A stretch of DNA of 8,261 nucleotides from Synergistaceae bacterium (GTDB lineage Bacteria > Synergistota > Synergistia > Synergistales > Synergistaceae): the NCBI GenBank assembly GCA_031264605.1, contig JAISDQ010000003.1, positions 1 to 8,261 on the forward strand. The letters are read 5' to 3'. The position numbers and the translations under genes were made by a program. Below the pieces are notes generated by a model. It did not search any database. It saw only the letters and a list, made by a program, of their open reading frames with translations, and was not told the origin of the DNA. Positions 1 to 6,565 of the stretch are shown here, one piece after another (positions within the stretch are counted from its first letter, which is position 1; every line of letters begins with the position of its first letter).

Positions 1-119
1 AGTTATTATCGCTGATTTCATGACGGCGCATTATCTATAACACCTCTCTTCAGACAATGCTTTATTTATGCCATTTTTTTGGATTTCGCGCAATACTTAG
101 TTTTCAAACACGCCCTAGC

Positions 120-149
120 GCAATCAAAATCTGAGGGGATTGCCCTTTT
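120..149 (+). terminator. Weak terminator-like hairpin of a gene left of the window
   Basis: GCAATC at 120-125 pairs with GATTGC at 138-143 across a 12-base loop, followed by CC and four T. The stem is only 6 bp and the T-run is short, so this could be chance. If real, it would end transcription of a plus-strand gene lying outside the window. Confidence 0.2.
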
Positions 150-185
150 GACTTCCGACAGCAAATTGAGAGAATATCAGGTACC

Positions 186-231
186 GCTTGTTTTTGTCGC
201 AAGAAGTTGAGTCATGATGGCGACGACAAGC
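186..231. repeat. Imperfect inverted repeat upstream of the ABC operon promoter
   Basis: GCTTGT (186-191) and GTCGC (196-200) pair with GCGAC (220-224) and ACAAGC (226-231), with a T-G wobble (195/225), a three-T bulge (192-194) and a 19-base loop. It lies about 65 bp upstream of the -35 box, so it is outside the predicted transcript. It could be a two-site operator, or a terminator or structure of an upstream transcript. No T-run follows it directly. Function is unknown. Confidence 0.4.
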
Positions 232-272
232 ATAACTATTTATAAACAGCAACACGCCCGCAACGTTTGCCT

Positions 273-294
273 CCGAACCGTGAAGCCGAACCGT
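273..294 (+). repeat. Tandem 9-bp direct repeat abutting the -35 box
   Basis: CCGAACCGT occurs at 273-281 and again at 286-294, a 13-bp period, and the second copy ends at the base before the TTGACA box. Direct repeats at this position are typical of activator sites that contact RNA polymerase at the -35 region, or of operators that block it. No regulator is encoded in the window, and the spacing does not identify a family. Confidence 0.4.
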
Positions 295-324
295 TTGACA
301 ATGGGCCGCGCGAGATTCTATAAT
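295..324 (+). promoter_or_regulatory. Consensus sigma-70 promoter of the ABC transporter operon
   Basis: The -35 box TTGACA (295-300) and the -10 box TATAAT (319-324) both match the sigma-70 consensus at all six bases, with an 18-bp spacer. Transcription should start near 331-332, giving a 5' leader of about 40-47 bases before the first gene. The leader is AT-rich (331-360) and I see no riboswitch-sized structure in it. Confidence 0.8.
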
Positions 325-377
325 GAATTTAAGGTGTTTTTATAAAAATTCTGAATATTTCGGGGACAGTGAATGCC

Positions 378-2087
378 ATGCTCGAAGGCGTTATATTTAA
401 CGGAAGACGCAAAATCATAGTTCAAATCATCGTGACGCTCATCGCCGCCGTGTTTTTCGGAACGAACCGGGGTGACGCGGCGAAGAGATTCGACCTGTCG
501 GAGTTTGACGGGCCCAAAATGAAAGACCTCTATTACGTCATAACGCGGGATATGGACGCCGCGCTCCTGGCCATGTCCACGGACAGGCTCGACGTGCTGC
601 CCAATATCTACCGCCCCGTCGACGTCGATCGGCTGCGCGCCGACGGCGAAGCGGAACTGTCGATGGCGGCGTCGTTTCATGGGTTTTTTCTGACGTTCAA
701 CACCCGCAAGTTTCCGTGGGATCAGAAAGCGCTCCGCCAGGCCGCGGCGCAGGTTGTAGAGAGGAGAAAGTGGGTGCGTGACCTATTCTCCGGGTACTGC
801 GAGCCGATGTCGAGTTTTCTGCCGGCTATTTCCCCATTCTGCGATACGGACGCGCTGTCACCGCCCCGGGGCGCGGACGAGGCGCGCAAAAGGCTCGAAG
901 AGGCGGGATGGACGTGGAACCGGTCGGGGTGGCTCGTCACTCCTGACGGGCGGGAGCTGCCCACGACTAAGATACTTTGCCCGCCTTCCTCCGTGGCCGC
1001 CACCAGCACGGAAATCGCCGCCCTTTTTGCCGAAGCCCTGATATCCATAGGCGTGCCGTCCGAGATCGAACCGCTCGATTTCCAGACCATGCTGGCGCGC
1101 GTGGACGTGGGGGATTTCGACGCTTGCACGAACGCCTGGACGATGTCGCGCGACCCGGACGTGCTTTACTCCTTCTATCACTCCTCAATGGACGTGGAGG
1201 GGGGATACAACATAAGCGGCATCTCTGACCGCGAACTCGACGAGGCTCTGTCGGAGCTGCGGTACGCTCCCGACGAGAGCGCCGCGCGGGAGGCGTCGTC
1301 GCGCTCGCAAAGGCTTCTCGCCGGATTATGCCCCGTGATTCCTCTCTACAGCCGTTATTCCATATCGGCGATGAGCAAAAACTGGGACGGAATATTTGAA
1401 ACGGACCGCAACACGTCGGATAACCTCATGACGCTGATCTCCATGACCCCGAAGGGCGGCGGGGAACGCCCCATATATTGGAACATCCAGGAAGAACTCA
1501 GGACGCTGAATCCTCTCGTGTCGTCGACAGCGTACGATTGGGAAGTGCTGGGCACGATATACGACACGCTGATGTCGGTCGATCCGTACACGTTCGAGGA
1601 CATGCCGTGGCTCGCGGAAAAATGGTCGATCGAGACGGGCGAGAAGGGTTCGGTGCTCAATTTCACGCTGCGCGGCGGCCTCGCGTGGCAGGACGGGCGT
1701 CCCCTCACCGTCGAGGACGTCGCGTATTCCATCCAATTCATAAAGGACAACAGCGTCCCCAGATTTTTCGACAGCGTGAAGGACATCGAATCCATCGAAT
1801 ACGACAAAGACGCGCGTACACTGCGGGTGACGATGTCCAACGTCAGTTACTGGCATCTGCACAATATCGGCGGAAGCGTGCTCGTCATGCCCAAGCACAT
1901 TCTTGAAAACGTCCCCGACTGGCGCGCGTGGCAGCCGGGGAACCGTCCTCACAAAGCGCTCGACGGCACGGAACTGACCGAGCTGATAGGAAGCGGCCCC
2001 TTCACTTTCAGGGAATCGAGGACAGGAGAATACGTCCATATGACCCGCAACGAAAATTACTTCCTTTTCAGGAAAGAGGCCAGATGA
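378..2087 (+). CDS. Family 5 solute-binding protein with circularly permuted lobe order
   Basis: Periplasmic binding component of the ABC importer encoded downstream. The ATG at 378 is preferred because GGGGA (362-366) lies 11 bases upstream. GTG at 369 would leave only 2-3 bases and add three residues. The frame is closed upstream by TAG at 330-332. The 569-residue protein has a Sec signal (NGRRK at 8-12, hydrophobic 13-28, possible cleavage near GDAA 32-35) and no lipobox cysteine. Residues 43-360 look like the SECOND half of SBP_bac_5: GPKM then YYVITRD, DRLDVLP, FFLTFNTRKFPW, a GY..P..SFLP motif, EARKRLEEAGW, DPDVLYSFYHS, CPVIPLYSRY. Residues 361-569 look like the FIRST half: LNPLVSSTAYDWEV (377-390), IYDTLMSVDP, PWLAEKW (410-416), LRGGLAWQDGRPLTVEDVAY, and finally GSGPFTF and MTRNENYF (to 562), which normally sits mid-protein. 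Lobe order is therefore reversed. The total length is normal for the family, so nothing essential looks missing. The ligand is unknown, probably a peptide. The stop overlaps the next start. Confidence 0.85.
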   Translation: MLEGVIFNGRRKIIVQIIVTLIAAVFFGTNRGDAAKRFDLSEFDGPKMKDLYYVITRDMDAALLAMSTDRLDVLPNIYRPVDVDRLRADGEAELSMAASFHGFFLTFNTRKFPWDQKALRQAAAQVVERRKWVRDLFSGYCEPMSSFLPAISPFCDTDALSPPRGADEARKRLEEAGWTWNRSGWLVTPDGRELPTTKILCPPSSVAATSTEIAALFAEALISIGVPSEIEPLDFQTMLARVDVGDFDACTNAWTMSRDPDVLYSFYHSSMDVEGGYNISGISDRELDEALSELRYAPDESAAREASSRSQRLLAGLCPVIPLYSRYSISAMSKNWDGIFETDRNTSDNLMTLISMTPKGGGERPIYWNIQEELRTLNPLVSSTAYDWEVLGTIYDTLMSVDPYTFEDMPWLAEKWSIETGEKGSVLNFTLRGGLAWQDGRPLTVEDVAYSIQFIKDNSVPRFFDSVKDIESIEYDKDARTLRVTMSNVSYWHLHNIGGSVLVMPKHILENVPDWRAWQPGNRPHKALDGTELTELIGSGPFTFRESRTGEYVHMTRNENYFLFRKEAR

Positions 2088-3052
2088 AAACGTTTTTGAA
2101 ACGGGCCGGAGGCGCGCTTGCCGTACTGGCCGCAGTGTTGGTGCTGAACTTCTTTCTGTTCAGGATAATGCCCGGCGACCCTCTCACGGCCATCGTCGAC
2201 CCGAGGTTTTCGCCCGAGGCGAAAGCCGCTCTCGCGTCCCAGTGGGGGCTCGACAGGCCGATATCGGAACAATTTCTCGTGTACGTCAGGGAGATGCTGT
2301 CATTCCGCTTTGGACTGTCGATGATGACCGGCGCGCCGGTTTGGGACGAACTCAAGAACCGCGTGCCGAACACTGTGGCGCTCCTTCTGCCGTCGCTCGT
2401 CTTCTCCACGCTGCTCGGCCTGTGGCTCGGCATAAAAGCGGCGTTGAGGCGCGGTTCGCTGGTGGAAAGGATAGTGCTTCTCGGCGGGGCCGTTTCGTTC
2501 TCGTTTCCGTCGTTTTTCGTGCAGTTGCTTCTGCTGATGTGCTTTTCGTACGCGTTCCCCCTGTTTCCGCTGAGGGGCACTTCCTCCGTCCCCCCTCCCG
2601 AGGGGTTCGCGGCGGCGCTCGATTACGTATGGCACCTCGCCCTGCCGGTGTTTTCGCTCACGATACTCGGTTTCGGCGGTTTCGCCCTCTATATCCGCAA
2701 CATGATGGTCAAGGCGCTGGGCGAGGATTACGTCACGATGGCGCGCGCGCGGGGGCTCGCTCCCCGCCGCGTGGTGTGGAATCACGCGTTCAGGAGCATC
2801 CTGCCGCCCGTGCTCACGATCGTCCTGATGTCGCTTCCCGGGATTGTGGGCGGAGCGGTCATAACCGAGACGGTATTCTCGATGAACGGAGTCGGGCGCT
2901 TTTTGCTCGAAGCGACCAACTCGCACGACTACCCGGCCGCCAGCGCGGCGTTCTTCCTGTTAGCGCTTCTGACCGTCATTTGCAACCTGATAGCCGACAT
3001 CTGCTACGTGATCGTGGATCCCCGCGTGAGAAGGGAAGCGGCCCATGAGTAA
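2084..3052 (+). CDS. DppB-type ABC importer permease
   Basis: One of the two transmembrane subunits of the peptide-type (PepT family) importer, at 322 residues the normal length. The ATG overlaps the preceding stop as ATGA, with AGGAAAGAGG (2070-2079) as ribosome binding site inside the end of the previous gene. The start is chosen by that site, and a longer in-frame extension from 1928 is rejected. The sequence shows TM1 (about 10-28) followed by the hallmark RIMPGDP (27-33), then WGLDRPISEQFLVY (54-67) and an extracytoplasmic stretch with FGLSM. Several further hydrophobic segments follow (about 98-118, 129-160, 184-205, 240-262, 284-311). The EAA loop that contacts the ATPases is at about 214-240 (EDYV, ARARGLAP, NHAFRSILP). 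ETVFSMNGVGRFLLEA (262-277) and the C-terminal DPRVR (312-316) are typical of DppB/OppB. Confidence 0.93.
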   Translation: MKTFLKRAGGALAVLAAVLVLNFFLFRIMPGDPLTAIVDPRFSPEAKAALASQWGLDRPISEQFLVYVREMLSFRFGLSMMTGAPVWDELKNRVPNTVALLLPSLVFSTLLGLWLGIKAALRRGSLVERIVLLGGAVSFSFPSFFVQLLLLMCFSYAFPLFPLRGTSSVPPPEGFAAALDYVWHLALPVFSLTILGFGGFALYIRNMMVKALGEDYVTMARARGLAPRRVVWNHAFRSILPPVLTIVLMSLPGIVGGAVITETVFSMNGVGRFLLEATNSHDYPAASAAFFLLALLTVICNLIADICYVIVDPRVRREAAHE

Positions 3053-4244
3053 GCCGCGCGGCGGTTTCAGCGCGGCGGTCCTGAGCTTGCTGGCTCTGCT
3101 CGCCATATTCGGCCCGAACGTCTTCGGGCTGAAAGACGGCGAGATGGCTCCTCCTTATTCGAAACCGTCATGGATGGACAAGTCGATCGTCTCCGCCGAG
3201 ACGCTCACGGTAAAAAGCGACGCCTCGCGCGGCGACGTGTCGTATTCGGAAAACATCAGATGGAATTACGCGCCCCCAAAACGCGTATCGTTCACCGGAA
3301 GGCTCGACTTCGGCAGGATCGAATGGGTGACGCCGAACCGCGCGTTCGTCCTCTCCGACAAACCCGGCGAAATAGACCTGGACGCTCGCGACATTCCCTT
3401 CAAAAGGGCTATGGGAGCCGATCCTTTCGATGATATGGCGTCCGTTTTATTTCCGGTTTCCGGGGATTATTCGCTCCGCGTCGTCGGACAGGGCGAGATC
3501 AGCATGAGAGCGGAAGGCGGCAGGTGGGGACTCCTCGGAACCGACCACAGGGGACGCGACACGGCGACTCTCTTCGTGCGCGGAATCCGCGTATCGCTGA
3601 TGGTGGGGATTGCGGCGACTTTCATCGCGGCGGTGCTCGGGATGTCCCTGGGCCTTATATCGGGATACGCCGGAGGAATAGTGGATTCGCTGATAATGAG
3701 GATCGTCGACGTCCTGATGTCAATTCCGACGCTGCCGATACTCATGGTGCTTTCGAGCGTGTGGGGCAAAGGGCTTTGGAACCTGATCGCGGTTCTGTCG
3801 ATATTCTCGTGGATGGGAACCGCGCGAACGGTGCGCGCGATAACGCTGTCGCTGAGGGACGCGCCGTGGGTCGAGGGGCTCAGGGCGCTGGGGGCGAAAA
3901 GAAATTACATCGTGTTCCGCCATCTCCTGCCCGAGACGCTGCCGCTTCTTCTGGCCAATATCGCGCTCGGCGTTCCGGGGGCCATACTGGCGGAAGCCGG
4001 AATATCGTTCCTCGGGCTGTCTGACCCCAGACTGCCCTCCTGGGGACGGATGCTGCACGAAGCTCACGCGTACGGCGCGTTCACCACCGGCGCGTGGTGG
4101 ACGATACTGCCTCCCGGCCTGGGGATAGCCGTCATCTGCCTCGTATTCATGGACATCGGGCGCAAACTGGAGGAACGGGCCGATCCGCGCCTTGCGGCCG
4201 CCGCGCGTCCCGACGCCGAAAGCGTGAAAGAGGCGCTCGAATGA
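3045..4244 (+). CDS. DppC-type ABC importer permease with large extracytoplasmic insertion
   Basis: Second transmembrane subunit, which should pair with the DppB-type protein. It overlaps that gene by 8 bases and has AAGGGAAG (3031-3038) as ribosome binding site. At 399 residues it is about 100 longer than ordinary DppC/OppC. TM1 is at about 8-26. The family motif GTDHRGRD appears only at 165-172, so some 135 residues (about 27-162) separate TM1 from the conserved core and should lie outside the membrane. This insertion is rich in alternating polar/hydrophobic stretches (VSFTGRLDFGRIEWV at 81-95, FPVSGDYSLRVVG at 136-148) and looks like a beta-rich domain. The core is standard: hydrophobic segments about 182-207, 213-237, 244-262, 298-316 and 352-369, the EAA loop GLRALGAKRNYIVFRHLLPE (278-297), and AGISFLGLSDPRLPSWGRML (318-337). 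The extra domain may help dock the permuted binding protein, which is speculation. Confidence 0.92.
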   Translation: MSKPRGGFSAAVLSLLALLAIFGPNVFGLKDGEMAPPYSKPSWMDKSIVSAETLTVKSDASRGDVSYSENIRWNYAPPKRVSFTGRLDFGRIEWVTPNRAFVLSDKPGEIDLDARDIPFKRAMGADPFDDMASVLFPVSGDYSLRVVGQGEISMRAEGGRWGLLGTDHRGRDTATLFVRGIRVSLMVGIAATFIAAVLGMSLGLISGYAGGIVDSLIMRIVDVLMSIPTLPILMVLSSVWGKGLWNLIAVLSIFSWMGTARTVRAITLSLRDAPWVEGLRALGAKRNYIVFRHLLPETLPLLLANIALGVPGAILAEAGISFLGLSDPRLPSWGRMLHEAHAYGAFTTGAWWTILPPGLGIAVICLVFMDIGRKLEERADPRLAAAARPDAESVKEALE

Positions 4245-5044
4245 GCGAAAACCCGCGGCCGGTATCGCTCGATATCGAAGATTGGTCTGTCACCTACGCC
4301 GGCGGAAAAAAACAGGTCCGCGCGGTAAAAAACTGCTCTCTCTCCGTGGCGCGCGGTAAAATCGCGGGGCTTGTGGGCGAGTCCGGAAGCGGCAAATCAA
4401 CCCTGTTGATGTCGGTTCCGAAACTCCTGCCGGCCGGAACCGTCACCGGCGGCCGCATTCGGTGCGCCGGGCAGGAAATTTCGAGCCTCGGCGAGGACGC
4501 GATCAACCTCTGGAGGTGGCGGCGCATCGCGCTGGTTCCCCAGGGAGCGATGAACTCGTTCACCCCTCACCTCACGATAGAGCGCCATATATCCGAGGTA
4601 TTGAATCGCCACCTCGGCTCCTCTAAAAAAGAATGCGCGGAAAAAGCGGCTGAACTCGCCGCCATGACGGGACTCGAAAAAGGCGCGCTGCACAGGTATC
4701 CGCACGAGCTGTCGGGCGGGCAAAAGCAGCGCGCGGCTCTCTCGGTCGCCCTGGCGTGCGAACCTGATTTTCTTCTGGCCGACGAACCGACGACCGCGCT
4801 CGACGTGATCACGCAGAAGGACGTGCTGGAGACGATAGTCTCCCTGGTGCGCGAACGAGGGATGGGCTTGCTGCTAGTGACCCATGACCTGCCTCTCGCG
4901 GCGGCGGTGAGCGATTCGCTCGTCGTCATGAAGGACGGGGAATTCGTCGAACATGGGCCGCCCCGCGAGGTGAGCCGTTCCCCCCGGCATCCGTACACTA
5001 AAAAACTCGTCGCGGCAATCATAGACATGGAGAGCGGGACATGA
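4241..5044 (+). CDS. Dpp/Opp-type ABC importer ATPase, first subunit (DppD-like)
   Basis: Cytoplasmic nucleotide-binding subunit that should power the importer as a heterodimer with the next gene product. The start is ATG 4241, overlapping the preceding stop as ATGA, with AAAGAGG (4227-4233) seven bases upstream. A longer in-frame extension to 4094 lies inside the permease gene and is rejected. All motifs are intact in 267 residues: Walker A GESGSGKS (46-53), Q-loop glutamine 101 in VPQGAMNSF, signature LSGGQ (157-161), Walker B FLLADEP (177-183) with catalytic Glu182, D-loop ALD (186-188) and H-loop His215 in LLVTHDL. The C-terminus has the oligopeptide-type tail RSPRHPYTKKLV (247-258) but is short and lacks the cysteine cluster present at the end of many DppD/DppF proteins. 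It should therefore be catalytically competent. Confidence 0.93.
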   Translation: MSENPRPVSLDIEDWSVTYAGGKKQVRAVKNCSLSVARGKIAGLVGESGSGKSTLLMSVPKLLPAGTVTGGRIRCAGQEISSLGEDAINLWRWRRIALVPQGAMNSFTPHLTIERHISEVLNRHLGSSKKECAEKAAELAAMTGLEKGALHRYPHELSGGQKQRAALSVALACEPDFLLADEPTTALDVITQKDVLETIVSLVRERGMGLLLVTHDLPLAAAVSDSLVVMKDGEFVEHGPPREVSRSPRHPYTKKLVAAIIDMESGT

Positions 5045-5838
5045 CGGCGGGCGTGATTTTGGAAGTCAAAAATCTGGGCTTGCAATTCCGCGGAAGGTAC
5101 CGCTTCCTCCGCGGAAGGGCCCCGAACGTTAAAGCGCTCGACTCAGTGTCATTTTCGCTGGGGCGCGGGGATACGCTTGCCGTCATAGGCGAGTCCGGAA
5201 GCGGCAAGACCAGTCTTCTTAGGGCGGTCATGGGCCTGCTTCCCCCGTGTGAGGGCGACATCGAATTGTGGGGGAAATCCGTAAAGTCCATGAGCGCCGG
5301 CGAACGCTCCGAAACCCGCCGCCGCTGCGGATACGTGCTTCAGGATCCTTACAGCTCCCTCCCCCCGACCATGTCGGTGATGGACGCGGTCACAGAGCCG
5401 TGGAACCTGGTCAATCGCGGGCGCGGAAAGCGCGAAGAGGGTTTGAGCCGCGCGCGTTCTCTGCTTTTGGAGATGAAACTGCCCGAGGACCTTTGGTCCT
5501 CCCGCGTGCGGTATTCGCTGTCCGGAGGCCAGAGACAGAGGGTCGCGGTCGCCCGCGCCCTGATATTGGAACCGGAGATTCTGCTCTGCGACGAACCCAC
5601 GGCGATGCAGGACATCTCGACCAGAGGAGAGGTGATCGAAGTCCTGCAAAGACGGGTCGACGCGGGAATGGCCATGATGCTAGTGACTCACGATCTTTTC
5701 CTCGCGCGCCGGGCGGCAAGGCGCGGCATAGTGCTGAACAAAGGAATGATAGCTGACGCGGGCGACACCGAACAACTGCTGCGCAACCCGACGCACGAAT
5801 ACACCCGCGCGCTGGTCGCCGCTCTGCCAAGAATATAA
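5041..5838 (+). CDS. Dpp/Opp-type ABC importer ATPase, second subunit (DppF-like)
   Basis: Last gene of the operon and partner of the preceding ATPase, overlapping it as ATGA with GGAGAG (5029-5034) six bases upstream. The 265 residues contain Walker A GESGSGKT (50-57), Q-loop Gln101 in VLQDPYSSLPP, signature LSGGQ followed by RQRVAVARAL (160-174), Walker B LLCDEP (181-186) with Glu185, and H-loop His217 in MLVTHDL. The YSSLPP stretch and the end HEYTRALVAALP (252-263) are typical of the OppF/DppF side. The D-loop is odd: after DEPTA it reads MQD (189-191) rather than the near-universal ALD. The aspartate is kept but the preceding leucine is glutamine. It ends 12 bp before the convergent gene to its right, with no clear hairpin terminator between them. 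Confidence 0.93.
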   Translation: MTAGVILEVKNLGLQFRGRYRFLRGRAPNVKALDSVSFSLGRGDTLAVIGESGSGKTSLLRAVMGLLPPCEGDIELWGKSVKSMSAGERSETRRRCGYVLQDPYSSLPPTMSVMDAVTEPWNLVNRGRGKREEGLSRARSLLLEMKLPEDLWSSRVRYSLSGGQRQRVAVARALILEPEILLCDEPTAMQDISTRGEVIEVLQRRVDAGMAMMLVTHDLFLARRAARRGIVLNKGMIADAGDTEQLLRNPTHEYTRALVAALPRI

Positions 5839-5850
5839 CCGCCGGTATTT

Positions 5851-6444
5851 TTACTTTTTCCCCATAAGTTCCCTGCCTATAGAGAACGATTTGCCGGCGG
5901 ACTCGCCGACCGTGAAATATTCCGCGCCTCCCGTCATTGGCGCGTACGCTATCGGCGACAGTTTTCGCAAGTCGGCGTTTCCTTTTTCGTCGAGGTACTT
6001 CCCGTCGATCCAGGCGGCTGCGACTTCTCCCACGAACAGGTCGTGGCTCCCGAGTTTCAGAGAACCTATGAGTTTGCATTCCATGCAGACCGGAAATTCG
6101 GCCACGACAGGCGCGTCGGTGAACTGTCCCTTCATCGCCGTAAGCCCGGCGGACGCCAGCTTATCCACGTCGCGCCCCGAAACCAGCCCGCAAAAATCGG
6201 CTATTTTCGATTGCGACGACGACGGCACGCAGACGGTGAACTCGCGTTTATCCAATATAGCCTCGTGAGTATATCTCGAAGGGCGCACTGATATCTGAAC
6301 GGCAGGCGGCTCGCTGCAGCATATGCCCGCCCAGGCCAGCGCGGCCAGATTTGCCCTGCCGTTTTTGCCGTAAGTGCCGCACAACACTATGGGCGTCGGG
6401 AAAAGAAATGTCTTCGCCCCCATGTTCTTCTTGCCTTCGAACAT
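5851..6444 (-). CDS. Flavoredoxin-like flavin reductase-domain protein
   Basis: Probable FMN-binding protein of the flavin reductase-like (FMN-binding split barrel) superfamily, closest in pattern to flavoredoxins and related electron carriers of anaerobes. It has 197 residues, normal for the group. Recognisable stretches are PTPIVLCGTYGKNGRANLAA (16-35, with the Asn-Leu-Ala stretch near the expected flavin site), WAGICCSEPPAVQISV (38-53), YTHEAI (58-63), FTVCVPS (69-75), FCGLVSGRDVDK (84-95), FPVCMECKL (117-125) and GSHDLFVGEV (132-141). The start ATG at 6444 has GGGAGG (6453-6458) eight bases upstream, better than the internal Met8. It is the distal gene after the HAD phosphatase with a 121-bp gap. 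The native electron donor and acceptor cannot be told from sequence, and an NAD(P)H:FMN reductase activity is possible. Confidence 0.85.
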   Translation of the reverse strand: MFEGKKNMGAKTFLFPTPIVLCGTYGKNGRANLAALAWAGICCSEPPAVQISVRPSRYTHEAILDKREFTVCVPSSSQSKIADFCGLVSGRDVDKLASAGLTAMKGQFTDAPVVAEFPVCMECKLIGSLKLGSHDLFVGEVAAAWIDGKYLDEKGNADLRKLSPIAYAPMTGGAEYFTVGESAGKSFSIGRELMGKK

Positions 6445-6452
6445 TTATACAG

Positions 6453-6458
6453 CCTCCC
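6453..6458 (-). promoter_or_regulatory. Ribosome binding site fixing the flavoredoxin-like start
   Basis: Reading the minus strand, GGGAGG stands eight bases before the ATG at 6444. The second in-frame ATG seven codons later has no comparable site, so the longer protein is chosen. Confidence 0.75.
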
Positions 6459-6507
6459 TTTTCGCGGTTTCCTCGCGTAACGTTTTGTTTTATGCCAAAT
6501 TGCGGTC

Positions 6508-6529
6508 AAAAACGCGGTAACGATGCCGC
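6508..6529 (-). terminator. Weak intrinsic terminator candidate after the HAD gene
   Basis: On the minus strand GCGG (6526-6529) pairs with CCGC (6514-6517) over an 8-base loop, followed by G and five T (6508-6512). The stem is short, so termination would be inefficient, and read-through into the flavoredoxin-like gene is quite possible. I see no good -35/-10 pair in the same 121-bp gap: TTGACC (6504-6509, minus) lacks a matching -10. Confidence 0.25.
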
Positions 6530-6565
6530 TGAACTATGCGACGGCCCCTTATTTCAAATTGATCT

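Larger units (their letters stand above)
1..294. other. AT-rich intergenic region without a convincing gene
   Basis: No reading frame of useful length with a ribosome binding site is visible on either strand. The stretch is visibly more AT-rich than the genes to its right. It holds a weak terminator-like hairpin (about 120-149), a 46-bp inverted repeat (186-231) and a 9-bp direct repeat (273-294) next to the promoter of the ABC operon. I searched it in particular for a missing N-terminal lobe of the downstream binding protein and saw no trace: the frame of that gene is closed by TAG at 330-332 and the promoter lies just before that. Confidence 0.6.

Noticed and set aside
1..368. A missing N-terminal lobe of the binding protein, lost by frameshift upstream
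   Set aside because: The frame is closed by TAG at 330-332, a consensus promoter lies at 295-324, and no family 5 motif appears in any frame. The lobe is present at the C-terminus instead.
378..2087. Simple pseudogene or truncated binding protein
   Set aside because: The frame is open for 569 codons with a signal peptide, both lobes are represented once, the length is normal for the family and it is coupled to intact genes. Truncation alone cannot put the first half after the second.
1326..2926. Long minus-strand frames at 1326-2039 and 2300-2926
   Set aside because: They lie opposite well-supported genes, have arginine/histidine-rich low-information composition, no ribosome binding site and no recognisable motif. 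They are by-products of GC-rich codon use.
4094..4240. Longer start for the first ATPase
   Set aside because: The extension lies wholly inside the DppC-type gene, while ATG 4241 has a ribosome binding site and the ATGA overlap seen at other junctions.
5832..5856. Intrinsic terminator between the convergent genes
   Set aside because: ACC/GGT gives only a 3-bp stem before the T-run, and the gap is 12 bp.
5411..6079. Minus-strand frame spanning the end of the second ATPase and the flavoredoxin-like gene
   Set aside because: It overlaps two clear genes in other frames and shows no family pattern.
6470..6510. Sigma-54 type or strong sigma-70 promoter before the flavoredoxin-like gene
   Set aside because: TTGGCA is present on the minus strand but no GC element follows at the right distance, and TTGACC has no fitting -10 box.
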